DNA of 64,000 nt from Ilex aquifolium. Taxonomy: Eukaryota; Streptophyta; Magnoliopsida; Aquifoliales; Aquifoliaceae. The position numbers were made by a program, and so were the translations under genes. Within the stretch, counting starts at the first letter, position 1. Each line of letters opens with the position of its first letter. The stretch is from positions 5,343,501-5,407,500 of the forward strand of contig OX637394.1 in the NCBI GenBank assembly GCA_951799425.1. Reading direction: 5' to 3'. Of this stretch, positions 10,324 to 21,388 are shown piece by piece. The notes under the pieces were generated by a model. It ran no database searches and was not told the origin of the DNA. It was given only the letters and a program-made list of their open reading frames with translations.

Positions 10324-11127
10324 ATGATTGAGCTGCTTGTAATTGTAACCATGGCTTTCATATACCATCTTCTCTTAATGTTACTTTGCATTTTCACTGC
10401 AGAATCTGCAGACCCATCTGGCCAGTATTGCAATGAAAACACCAATATCACTAGTCAAATATCAGCAAATATTGATACCTTGTTAGCTAAATTGGTTCAA
10501 AGCACTGCCAAAAATGGATTCACTGCTACTTCCTATGGTAAAGCTGAATCCCAAGTCTATGGCCTGGCACAATGTAGAGGGGATGTGAGCACCAAAGACT
10601 GCTCAGATTGCATCAACGAAGCAGCAACAGAAATCCGAAAACGTTGTCCAAACGAAGCCGATGCCAGGATTTGGTACGAGTATTGCTTCCTAAGGTATAC
10701 CACAGAAGATTTCTTCGGGGACGTCGACACGGGTTTTGGTATTTACTACTACAATTTCAATAATGTGACAGACCCTGAAACTTTCAACAAAGAACTTGGA
10801 GCCCTGATGGATAATATTAGTTCAGAAGCCGTTGTGCCTGCAAACAAAGGACTTGGGAAAGGAAAGACTAAACTGTCACCTTTTTTAACACTTTATGCCT
10901 TGGTGCAATGCACAAGGGACCTATCGCCGCTATCTTGTTCTCAGTGTCTGGCCATAGCCGTTGGCAACTTCCCCAACTTCTGCGACAATCGGAGGGGATG
11001 TCGGGTTCTATACAGCAGTTGTTATGTCCGATATGAGCTCTATCCTTTTTATTTTCCTCTTGATAAGCAAGACACCTCGGTGGATACTTCGATGGCCAGT
11101 TATATATCCGTTGTTTCTAAGCCTTAG
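10324..11127 (+). CDS. cysteine-rich repeat secretory protein with two DUF26 domains (CRRSP55-like)
   Basis: Single-exon gene, 267 aa. A hydrophobic signal peptide (about residues 1-28, ending ...FTAESA) is followed by two Gnk2-homologous (DUF26) domains, about residues 35-140 and 155-255. Each has the diagnostic C-X8-C-X2-C motif: CRGDVSTKDCSDC and CTRDLSPLSCSQC. There is no transmembrane segment or kinase after the second domain. It is thus a secreted member rather than a cysteine-rich receptor-like kinase, and by family it acts in the apoplast; plasmodesmal proteins of this class differ by having a C-terminal membrane helix. Two in-frame ATGs are possible: 10324, or 10351, which would leave a cleaner signal peptide (MAFIYHLLLMLLCI). 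Closest remembered family is cysteine-rich repeat secretory protein 55. Biological role unknown; some relatives are defence- or lectin-like. Confidence 0.9.
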   Translation: MIELLVIVTMAFIYHLLLMLLCIFTAESADPSGQYCNENTNITSQISANIDTLLAKLVQSTAKNGFTATSYGKAESQVYGLAQCRGDVSTKDCSDCINEAATEIRKRCPNEADARIWYEYCFLRYTTEDFFGDVDTGFGIYYYNFNNVTDPETFNKELGALMDNISSEAVVPANKGLGKGKTKLSPFLTLYALVQCTRDLSPLSCSQCLAIAVGNFPNFCDNRRGCRVLYSSCYVRYELYPFYFPLDKQDTSVDTSMASYISVVSKP

Positions 11128-11387
11128 TCCGTGTCATGTCAGATTAGTTTGCAACAAAATAAAGCAGAAACTTACTGCACAATTTCATTTCTGTTTGAAA
11201 TTTCACTTTTGAATTTCTGTATTTATACATGAGCATCAAACCGGAATCATTATTGCAGTACACAAAAGAAGATTGGCCTGTTTGTATGTAATTACAGTAT
11301 GCTATGTATGGATCTTTTTATCTTCTGTGCATGGAGTTTTAAATAGCTCTCTCCAATCTTGGAGTGATGGTTTTGCTGGAAGTGAAA

Positions 11388-14347
11388 TCAGTTAATGGCT
11401 TTACCAATGCTTCTGGGGAAAGGGCTAACATCTCGGACATCCTTGAGGCCAGTAGCATAGAGGACCAGAAGATCAAACACCAGACTAAAGCCAGAGTGTT
11501 TGACAGTGCCATGCCTGCGAAGATCTAGATACCATTCATACTGCTCCTTCGCCAACCCCAATTCCTTAATCCTGAAAGGAAATGGAACAAAAAAAATTAG
11601 GTGAAATTTATAAGATTTGCTCTCTTCTTCTATTCAAAGATGGCAATTAACTCATTAAGAGTGGGTTGTTCATCCGATCAAATTATGATCCTTACCTTGT
11701 ACTCAACATACTCAGGCGCTCCTCATTTTGGCTACCTCGAATCAAAGCTCCAGCCTGCAAACAGAAGTACATGAGCTTAATAACCAGCAAAACCGCAGTC
11801 TAGATTGCAGCTAGAACTCTATAGAAATGTGGGATTGAAAAATTGTATGAGAGGCCCTTCGCCTTGAAGAGGAACAATTTAAACTTGCCATTGGTACAAA
11901 CACATCAAATGCTGCGACTGTCTTCCCATCTTCATTCAGGCGCACATAGAATGGCTTAAGCTCTTTTGGATAATTGTATATGATCACAGGCCTTTTGTAG
12001 ATCTCATCAGTCAAATAACTGCCACCGAAAAAGAGGTGAATTTTACCGATCCCTCAATATAAACAGTAGATAAAAGCTGCTATTGTTGTGCTTATACCTT
12101 TCATGTTCTTCAGCTAGCGTAACACCCCACTCAATTTTGTTCTCAAATGTCTTCTCCGTAACCTGATTGAAAACCATCAATAACAACTGAAGGTAAGTAT
12201 GCATGTCTGTCCCAGAATATCTACCTATGAATCAATTTTTACCCGTTTAAGAATATCCACTGCTTCTGCATAGGAGATCTTTTCAAATGAACTTGATATC
12301 ACAGACTGAAGGCGATCCACAACGGTTTTGTCAATTCGTTTTGAGATGAAGGGCAGATCTTCAGAGCAATTTTCCAAAATACATTTGCAGAGGAACTTCA
12401 AAAAGTCATCTGCACAATTTATGGCATCCTGAAAAAAAAAAAAAGGGGCAGCTTCAACAATAATCCAGTAATGTGACCTACAGGAGTGCTGGGAGCATAA
12501 GCACTGAACAAACATAAAGACATATACCTCTAATTGTGAGAACGCCATTTCAACCTCTATCATCCACATCTCTGCTAAAGACTTTTGGGATTCTGATCTT
12601 TCAGCCCGAAATCTAGGTCCAAATGAGTAAACATTTCCAAGGGCACATGCATAGCTCTCGAGATGAAGGCGACCACAACCTGTTAGATAAGTGGGGCGAG
12701 AAAAGAAATCTTCAGAGAAGCGAGCAATATTGGCTTTATCCGAGGTTACAGACTTCGTTTTCTCTCTAGCTTCCATCTGTAATGCTAGCTCATTTGTTTT
12801 CTTGAGATCCTGAACTGCAGCAAGCAGAGCTTCTTTATTGCTTTCGGTTCTCTGGAGGTCTTCAACTTGCTTGTTTTTTTGCTTTATAGAATCCTTCACA
12901 GCTTCAAGGCTAACATCTCCAGCATCAGTCATGGCACTTGACTCCATAATTTCTTTGCTCAACAGAGTTGTCACTTGGAACTTCTCACTGAGTCCTTCCC
13001 AATCTGTGCTTGTAATTATGGGCACTTGAACATAAAGAAACCCATGGCTTTGGAAGAAAGTATGAGCCCCTTGAGTCAGGGCATTACGAATTCGCGTGAC
13101 AGATGCCACCTGCAAGATGTTGAGCAACTTAATCAAACTGTGAAGCAGTCAAAATTTCCATACTGAAATGACAAAAGAGAATGATGGCTCAAGAAGCCCC
13201 CATGTTTAATACTCAACTCCACTGAGCCTTATCCCAACTATTTGGGATCCGCTATATGGTCAATACACTACTCTGAAATATTTTCATATTCTGACCCCGG
13301 TATGAATGGGAGATACAAAAATAAAATGCTTGAGCGATCCAAACTTAGAATCTGATCCTTTATTCAGGAATGCACAATCTCTTAGTCCCATGTAGTTAAA
13401 TCACACAATAATATCAATTGAGGAAAAGGGACTATATCCTAAGTTGATGGCATAAACCATGCCTCCAAGGTTTTTAAGCTCATTAAAATCTGGAAATTCA
13501 AGCAGACAATCAGCCAAAAAAGAAAAAGAAAAGACAGTGAAATGGGATGAGGTGACAAGAATACCGTTGTTGTTCGCGGCCCAAAATGGGAACAATCCCT
13601 TAACAAATCCAGTGGCAAACGTTTCTTTGATAAGAGATACTTATCCTGATCAACAATGCCAACATGTAGAATTTGCTCTGCTTTGAGCTCAATAACATGT
13701 TTTCCTTTTATTTTTGGCTCCTGCAATATTCCTTCTAGTAATATACAAGTTCCAGAGGGCATCAGCTGGCTGGGAGGAGCCATAGATGAATCCACCAGAA
13801 CCTGAGAGAGCGCAAAACCAACAAAATACATAAACACAAACAGGTAGTTCTCATGGTGTTAGATTGAGATGAACTTCAAATAATCTTGCAAATCTAGTAT
13901 TCTGAAACAGAGATTATGACATTTAGAAACAAAATTTAAGGAATGTACCTGAAGATTGAAAACACAAGAACCATCACTAATTTGCAGAATTGATACTGAA
14001 AGGGGAGGGGGCTTGGGAGTAATCGGATCCGACTTTTCACGAAGACGACCATCGCTTCCCAACAAGACTTTTATAATTGCCCTGAAAAATGGTATGCGAG
14101 ATTGAAAAACTTCCACACAGCTGACATCTTTTGGGCTTCCCTCAGGATTAGCAACATTTGTGGGCGGTGACGGTGAGGGTTCTTTTCTCATCTCCCTGGA
14201 AGACTTAACCCATCCTCCAACCACCACTCTCTCTCCGACCAATCCCACCCCACCATCGGCACGACCCAATAAGGTTTTCAAGATCACCCTCTTGGAATAC
14301 TTGAAAAGGGGTACCGGCACTTTGTCCACGGCTTGTTCTGAGGCCAT
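11388..14347 (-). CDS. asparaginyl-tRNA synthetase, cytoplasmic 2-like, with WHEP insertion
   Basis: Eight exons on the minus strand: 14347-13949, 13801-13565, 13109-12528, 12428-12243, 12162-12098, 12018-11889, 11754-11696, 11571-11388 (613 aa). All junctions keep frame. Order: N-terminal anticodon-binding OB region (exons 1-2), class II motif 1 ([16 protein letters not shown]), a charged helical WHEP-like insert ([18 protein letters not shown] onward, exon 3), motif 2 with FRAE and WMIEVEMAF, then the C-terminal catalytic part ending GKAIN. AsnRS charges tRNA-Asn in the cytosol. The usual motif 3 (GFGLGFER-like, with the ATP-binding Arg) reads [16 protein letters not shown] here, so the Arg is missing. 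The insert and divergent motif 3 point to the plant 'cytoplasmic 2' paralogue rather than the housekeeping copy. Intron 6 appears to use a GC donor (ATG|GCAAGT). Normal aminoacylation is doubtful; a regulatory role would be inference. Confidence 0.9.
13213..13262 (-). repeat. SINE 3'-part remnant in an AsnRS intron
   Basis: The reverse complement contains GCGGATCCCAAATAGTTGGG followed by a GGCTCAGTGGAGTTGAG-type tail, typical of the conserved 3' part of plant Au-like SINEs. A similar sequence occurs at 19139-19296. Only a fragment is visible and no duplication was found. Confidence 0.45.
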
Positions 14348-16716
14348 TTTTGGGTGAACAAAGAGACAAAGAAAGCAGAAACCAAAATGAAGTTGAAAAA
14401 GAGCTTTTGCTGAAGATCTAGTGTTGAAGTAATTGAATGCAAAGACAAATTGTAGAAAGGGTTTATGTGGGTTTTTAGTGTGTGTGTTTATGTTTCGGGC
14501 TGGGGTTTTTATAGGGGGGTATAGCCGTATAGCAAAGGAAAGATGATTTACTTGGGAAGTAATGTGGAGGATTGAGAGGTGGAAGATGAAAGAAGAGGTG
14601 TTTGGGAAGTTTGGGGGTGAAGGAAAGGGATTGTTTCCGACTCTTGCCATCGGCAAGCTTGGAGAAGAGAAGGAAAGTTTTGGAGAGAGAAACAAATGGT
14701 GGCCAGGGTTTAGTATTCTTGAAAGGTTGGGCTTCGCGGGAGTTCTTACACACCAACGGTTTTCCAAATTAGGATCGTTACTTGTAAAGAAGAACCCCCT
14801 GATAACTGAGAAGCATTAAACCTAAAAGAACAATAATAATGAAAAAATATTTTTTTTTTTTTGGAAAAAAGAAATAATGAAGAAATAAGCAGTAACAAGA
14901 CTTTTTTTTTTTTGCTATTTAACAATACTAGTTAATGTATCTTTTTTTCGGTAAGTATAAAAAAAATTGCTAAATAAAAGAAATGAAAACTGCTAAATAA
15001 AATATAGAAACAAAATTGAGCTTTTTAGTTGGATAAGAATTATAATAAACTTTATCTATAATAAAACTCAAATTCCTTAAAAATTTTAAAGAGTCCTAAC
15101 CAGTCGAATATAAAAGTAAAATTAGTAACGTGCGACTGAATAAAGGTGATAATTTCTGACACAACACAAAAATACGATTTGAAATTTACATCAAATTAGT
15201 GAGTTAGAATTAGTCATTTCTCAACACGAACCTGTATATCACACGACTCATTAACACGAATAATAAATAGATTGGGTTAGTGTCAAACACGAACAAGATA
15301 AAATTGATATGATTAACACGTTTAAGTAGTATTATAAAGATAAAATATTTATTTTTTATTGTATTTTGTCAAATAGTGGCCTAATTTTTCTTAAAAAAAA
15401 AAGATATTTTTACTCATTTTTACTATTATATTTATTTAGTTAATTTTTAGTTTATAAAAAAAGTATTCGTATAAATTCAATTAAGTGAAAATGAATTTTA
15501 GACATAAAACTGAGCATTAAATTTTTTATTCACATGTTGTATAGATCCACATGAACACGACACGAAAATAAATAAGTTGATAAAATATGATTAATTAAAT
15601 GAAACGAATTAGAATTGATATGTAATTGACACGAACCCAAAATACCATAACACGAACACGACACGCTGAGAAGAATGTACTCCTTTTCTTTTGCTTTTTG
15701 CAGAGTTGATAGTTGTTTTTTATGTTTTTTGGGATTAGTACCGAGGTTATAGTGTTACTGCCCATAGATTCAGAGGGTAAACTATGATTGTCTATCATTC
15801 ATTTTTATTAGATCATGACATAGACAAGGGTTACCTTTTTTTTGTTTGCCTTTTATCATGAGGCCAAAGAAGCCCCCGAGTCTTAGTCCGACGGTAATTA
15901 TAATTTTGTTGTTGTTGGACTGACAATAAACTCTAATAAGAATTTATGGTTTATTGGTAATCCAATAATAAAAAATAGTTAATTCAATAAATTATGTCTA
16001 AATAGTCACAATGATAAATATCTGAATATCTAATTGATACACCGTAGATCAATATAGAACATAAAGGCTTTGTCACTCAATATCAATAACTATTTTGGGC
16101 CATCCCAATAGAACATTGTCCAACGAATTTGTGGATTCATTAACTAATGGCAGAGGCAGAGTCAGAAATTCGAAGTTTAGGGGCCGAAGTGAATGAATAT
16201 ACAATACTTGTGGATTAAAATGTAATTTAAGAAAGCTGAGGGGCCATGCTTCGGGCATCAATGTGGCTCAGCCCTGCGGTTAATCATAAATGTAGGCATG
16301 GTTTTGGCTGCTTGGTTCTGGTTAGGAGGCGGCCAAAAACTGAAAAAGCAATACAATTAGGTTCTTATTTTCTACCTTGTTCGTTACTATATGCTATATT
16401 GGAATGTCTTTCAAGGTGAAATGGTGGATGTACTTGGAGGGAGAAAAAACAAATGGTGGTCCTTAAATAGCAATGGTCCTCGGGTTCTTTTTTCCTCTTC
16501 TTTTTTCATGCTTCAAAATGGTCCTTCATTTAGTTTTTTTTGGAGGTGTCTTGCAATGGTCCTGGTTAAAAAGTAGGACAATTTTTTTTTAGTACAGGGT
16601 GTCGATGTTTGCGCCAATTACTCTTTCGAGTTCAGTGGTTAGCCACCGTTCTCGTAGTTAATTTTGAACATGATCGTGTTTGTGATTACATGTAAACCAT
16701 GTCGGCAAGAACTATT
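14348..16716. other. AsnRS leader/promoter and intergenic repeats
   Basis: The first 400 bp should hold the leader and promoter of the minus-strand AsnRS gene; open frames across it are not conserved. At 15130-15680 CACGAACACGAC-type motifs resemble the block at 2552-3172 and suggest a decayed transposon. From 15840 to 16716 nothing is recognised. Confidence 0.45.
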
Positions 16717-17234
16717 TGATGATACACAAAAGTGAATTTATGCACAATTAAATCAATCAAGTGTGACGTGAAACAATTAATGAAGCAGTTAATAATAAAA
16801 GACAGATTAGATGGTTGAGTCTGGGTGACCTAACCACTGAAGGCGACAATGATGGCCAGAGGACTCTATTAATAAGAGAATACAAGGTAGTTGGAGAGAG
16901 AGAGTAAGAGTATGTTCAAGGTGAGGTGTGTGAAATCTCATGTGTGAGAAATAGTTGTGTCTCTCTCATGTGTAGAAGACTTACAATTTATAGGCATAAA
17001 GCCCTAACTGAGGCGGTGACGTGAATGTGACGTTACTAGTTTATCGGAGAGGATAGCTACAATTGATGATAGGTGCTATCTTCGAGTAATGATTATCTCG
17101 ATGTTTACTCCCCACGTACGTTGATTTTTCTAAGATTGAGCTTTGGATTAAGCTGAGACCATTAGCTGAACTTGATTTGTCTTTTGATGATTTGGGCTCA
17201 ACGCATAAACTGGGCCCAAAATCTGGGCTCGTCA
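16717..17234. mobile_element. solo LTR of an LTR retrotransposon
   Basis: A 518-bp block begins TGATGATACACAAAAG and ends GGGCTCGTCA (TG...CA). It is flanked by the perfect 5-bp duplication CTATT at 16712-16716 and 17235-17239. Its start resembles the LTR at 24416 (TGATGATGCACAAATTGG), and both have an internal GGTGACGTGA motif, so it is probably from a related lineage. No internal domain remains, consistent with LTR-LTR recombination. It ends 530 bp before the STOMAGEN start codon. Confidence 0.82.
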
Positions 17235-17763
17235 CTATTAATTAACCATATTATTTAAGAAGAGTCTCTGAGTTTCTTTTTACCTGGTTTCCACATTCCT
17301 CCAGCAGTTCGGCCAAAAACTCTTGGCATTTTTCCAAGCCTGAAGACACTTGATGCTCTTTGTTGGTGGGTGAGATATCTCTACTCATTTGAGAGCATAC
17401 ATATGATTTTTCCAATCAGACAAGACAACCCATTTAATTTAACCCTTCAAAGATATCAAAACAACAGAATAGTGATGTGAAAAACATAGGAAAGATTGTG
17501 GGTGTTTTTGTAATTCTAAGAAATCAATGCTGAAATCCCACAAGTTGGCTTGAATACGAAGTTTGCCAGTTGGGGGACCTCCTTTTTGTGCTCTTTCTCA
17601 GTGCTGCTGCAATATATTGGCAGTCTATCTCTTGTGGTCGATCATAATTTGACCACAACCCAACCCCTTCCCTTCCACTCCTGTCTCTCTCATTCATATC
17701 CTTTCAATATATTCACTATCAAATCACTCTCTTCCTCAAACTTATCCTAATACCAAGGCAACA
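17235..17763 (+). promoter_or_regulatory. presumed STOMAGEN promoter and leader
   Basis: Region between the solo LTR and the STOMAGEN start codon. A CT-rich stretch (17660-17750) with CAATATATTC at about 17703 may be the core promoter and 5' leader; this is by position only. Confidence 0.35.
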
Positions 17764-18659
17764 ATGGCCAGCACTAAACAACCCAACTTTCTCTTGCTAC
17801 TCTTCATTTTGATATGTGCAGCACATGTTATACAAGGTCATACTCATTCATAGCTCTTTATTTACAATATATCCTAATGTGTTTTCACAGTTCTGTTCTA
17901 TTCTTCTTGTTTAATTTCCGTTTTTTCTGAATTTTTATCAAAACAGTTTTTCTCAGTGCAATATGTGCCTGTTTTCACAATGCATGTCGATTCGTTGTAC
18001 TAGCTTGCCCGACAGTAATTGTTTGAAACTGGACTAAAACTTGGCTTTTGTAACCCTTATCAATATTGTTTCTAAGCAATAGAGGTTAAGAAACAGAACT
18101 TGAAACAAAAAAAGGCGTAAAATTGTGTTGGTAAGATTGAGATTTCCCTTCTTTCCACCTCCTTTTTTGGCTACCAAAATGCAGCTCTTATATAGTTTCC
18201 ATGCCACAGTTTTGTTGGGAAATTATGCTATATTAAGCTTATCTACTGTTCTTTTTTATATTGGTAACTAATTTTTTGCCATTTTCTTTGTAAGTTCAGG
18301 TGTTTCAGGATCTAGAACTCAAGTGGTGCTTCCTTATCCTCAAAGAGTTTATCATAGTCCGTCAGGAAGAAAATTGTTCTTACAGGTAAGAAAAACACAA
18401 GCATTGCTGAATCTAATTCACCAAAAAAAAAAATAATAATTTGTTTTTCTGTCTATAAATAATTTGGAGCATCTAGGTTGGTAGCAAAGGATGGATGGAC
18501 CAGAATCTAAGAAGATTGATGATTGGATCGGTGGCACCGACTTGCACTTATAATGAATGCAGAGGGTGCAAGTACAAGTGCAGGGCTGAGCAAGTTCCGG
18601 TTGAGGGAAACGATCCGATCAATAGTGCATACCATTATAGGTGTGTCTGCCATAGGTAA
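17764..18659 (+). CDS. EPFL9: STOMAGEN / EPIDERMAL PATTERNING FACTOR-like protein 9 precursor
   Basis: Three exons, 17764-17836, 18300-18385 and 18477-18659, encode 113 aa. Residues 1-25 form a signal peptide (MASTKQPNFLLLLFILICAA...). A short variable propeptide follows. The mature C-terminal peptide starts at IGSVAPTCTYNECRGCKYKC and ends RCVCHR, with six cysteines in the STOMAGEN pattern. Compared with the Arabidopsis peptide as I remember it, only one or two residues of the mature part differ. By family, the peptide is made in the mesophyll, secreted, and competes with EPF1/EPF2 at ERECTA-family receptors with TOO MANY MOUTHS, raising stomatal density. All splice sites are GT-AG and phases agree. 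The mature peptide lies wholly in exon 3. A solo LTR sits 0.5 kb upstream. Family identity is secure; expression is not visible. Confidence 0.96.
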
Positions 18660-19743
18660 ACTTTCTCAATGAAGCATCATAAGTTGGGCTAAGTGCAGTC
18701 CAAATTATGGTATCAAGAAAGAGAATCAAGAAAAAAAAAATCCTGTTTCTATTCTAGTTTCAACAATATTTCATTTGTACAACTAGCTAGATGCAGTAAA
18801 TTTACTGTTATGGTGTCTTTGTGGATTCAGAACTTTGTAACTGTGAAAATTTTGATATGTTATATCATAAAGAGAGATTGTATTTGTTTTTCCTCCTCCA
18901 CTTTTGTTTGTACTTGTCGCTGCACAAACAGTAGAGATTATGGTCAGACACAGCAGCACCCAGAAAGAGAGAAACAATGGTTCCATAAGGTTCTAAATTA
19001 TTCATCCATTTACTTTTCCAGATCTTTCTGGAGTCTTTTTAAACCCTCTGATTTTTGATAATGTGTAATGTAGCATATTCATGGTTAAGAAAACTGATAG
19101 CTTCATGATTATAGTTTAACGGATTACAATTGATGATGGAGCATAATGGAGAAACAGAATTCATATAGTCAACCCCAGATAGTTAGGACAACGGCTCGGT
19201 TGAGTTGAACAATGGAGAAACATAAATCACGTAGCCGATCCCAAATAGTTGGTGAAAACAAGTCTTTGCTGAGTTGAATTGAGTTGTAGAACATTAACTT
19301 CCAAGTTATCTGATCTAACAAAAATTTGCAAGTACTTTTACAGCATTGTTTTCTGCAATGTTTGAGCTATTGGCCATTGGAAAAAGTCACTGCAAGTGGC
19401 ACATGGAAGTGGTCCCACGTTCCCAAGCATTAGGCATAACCCTCCAATTGGGTCACTTGTTTGAATCCATTCCTGTTCACAAAATGGCAATTAATTAGGG
19501 CAGAAGATATCTTTTGAGCATGGAGGACCCCATTTTCAATATACAAAAAACCAGAGAGTGCCCCTCCAATCTGAGATACTTCATTGCTCTGTCTTCTATT
19601 TTTGTGAGAATCTTCTGGTGTCTGCTTTACAGAAAACTCTAGTACCTATATACAGCCATTAATGTGCATGCTTGAATTGGTAGATACAGCTGCCCTGTGC
19701 AATCATCTGCAATGCCCAGGCTGCATTTCTTTTAGAGCATGAC
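18660..19743. other. STOMAGEN 3' region and intergenic sequence
   Basis: Contains the untranslated end of STOMAGEN and the SINE-like repeat at 19139-19296. No other gene seen; the open frame at 18693 is not supported by composition or similarity. Confidence 0.5.
19139..19296 (+). repeat. SINE-derived tandem duplication
   Basis: Two units of about 80 bp stand side by side: AATGGAGAAACAGAATTCAT and onward, then AATGGAGAAACATAAATCAC and onward. Each contains a (T)AGCCGATCCCAAATAGTTGG-like or worn equivalent and a GTTGAGTTGAA tail. This is the 3' module of an Au-like plant SINE, apparently duplicated in tandem. Confidence 0.45.
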
Positions 19744-20846
19744 TAGGGATGGCAGTGGACCGGGGAAAAACGGGTATTCGTCCAAACCCGCCCCTTTTGG
19801 ACCGGGGATGGACTATACGTATTGGACGGTGGACGTATACGGGGATACCCGTATAAACCCGTGCGGGGATGGAGGCGGGAATGGACTTACCCTTACCCCC
19901 GCCCCGTCCCCGCCCCGTCCCCATTACCCGTTACAAATATATATATATATATATATAAATACTCCCAGTTAATGAATATTAGTGTCAACAGATTAAGAAA
20001 AATTTCATCACAACTCAAGGCTGTAGCCAACAGATTAAGAGGAATCTCATCACAGAATAGGTGTCTTGGATTCAGATTCATGGGACAGTAGGTTTGAAAT
20101 AAGTTTAACGGACAAGAACTTTTAACATTTTATTGCTACCTTCAAACTTCTGGATGGTGATCTCAAGACAGCTGGACCTTCAGTCAAAGATTCCATATGA
20201 GCCATTTTCCCATTCACTGCTGTGGACAGTAGGTTTCCAACTCCTGTCAATGCCTTGTATAACTTTTGAAGCCTCTGTTACAATAATCTACAAAAGAAGC
20301 AAATTATCATTTATACTTCCACCTACTAATCACATGATTCTAGAGTTAATAAAAACAACAAATGTTCAACAACCATAGAGCTGTACATTCAATGTAATTC
20401 ATCTTTCTTTGCAATATCCACAACAGACACAACTCAACAAAATAGGGGACGTATAATACATTTACCTTCTTAGAAGTCCAGGGTTATAAACCCCTTGCAC
20501 CTGTAGTTCATCAACAGGTGCAGCTTTTCCATGGGCTATACTTTCAACCCTAATGGTATGGATTCCAAGGGCTGACTGTAAGCAACCTAGAGACATGAAG
20601 ACATAGAACTCCGTTACTGCTAGGCAAGACATATACACCAGATACACCAGATGTTGGCTTGGGCTTGGGCGGGTACGGGGGAAGCGGGGACGGGGGCGGG
20701 GATTAGAAATTTACCCGCGGACGGGGATGGGGATGAAAATTATACCCGCTAACGGGGGTGGACCGGGGATGGACGGAGTTTTTTTAAGCGGGTACGGGGA
20801 TGGAGACTACACTCCCCGCCCCCGCTTCGGTCCACTGACATCCCTA
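19744..20846. mobile_element. non-autonomous hAT-like element with exon-like cargo
   Basis: Terminal inverted repeats TAGGGATGGCAGTGGACCG (left) and TAGGGATGTCAGTGGACCG (right, reverse complement) are flanked by the perfect 8-bp duplication AGCATGAC (19736-19743 and 20847-20854). Subterminal regions are packed with CGGGTACGGGGATGG-type repeats in inverted orientation. The 1103-bp element has no transposase. Its middle contains exon-like blocks on the minus strand (about 20578-20466 and 20290-20120) with splice-like borders. Confidence 0.85.
20120..20580 (-). pseudogene. possible captured gene fragment inside the hAT-like element
   Basis: On the minus strand an open stretch reads ALGIHTIRVESIAHGKAAP and continues VDELQVQGVYNPGLLRR up to a donor-like AAG|GTAAATG. 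A second block follows a TTTTGTAG acceptor and reads EASKVIQGIDRSWKP. Joining the two by the obvious sites gives a stop, so it is broken or mis-joined. I do not recognise the parent gene. The composition differs from the GC-rich ends of the element. Confidence 0.3.
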
Positions 20847-20854
20847 AGCATGAC

Positions 20855-21385
20855 TTGTCTTTCATGATGAATATTTTGTTTCACCCATTGACAGAACTCA
20901 ACAGGCTCAAAGGACACATTTCAACCAAACATGAGGATGCCCTGAAATAAGATCATTCAGCTACTGTTTTCAAAATTTATGGCTTAAACACTGCTACTAT
21001 GGGTTGGCAATGCGTCACGTGCTGTCAGATTGGTATTGTATTTAAGTTGCACAGTGTCAAAAATTTGTTCAATCCATAATCGACCCATTTATAGTTGTGT
21101 TCATATCGTGTCAAATTTGTACCATGTGTTATTCATGTCTAGCGTTATGATGCCTGATTATTCTGAATTGCTGAATGTCAGAGAGACTTGCCCTCAGGTC
21201 AAAATCAAGTTTAGGAAATTTAGGCATGCTGAATAATTAAATTAGCCATCCTTTGGGCTGGAAATGCATTCCACAGGTCATGAAGCCCATTTGTTAGGTA
21301 AGGATCAAAATTATAAAAACAACCCCCATCAAATGTGAATCAAAATTTTAGCCCAATGCTCAACCAATTTTCAAAGCCAACACTA
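20855..21385. other. intergenic sequence without recognised features
   Basis: Moderately AT-rich. No exon, RNA gene or bounded repeat identified. Confidence 0.5.
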
Positions 21386-21388
21386 TTA

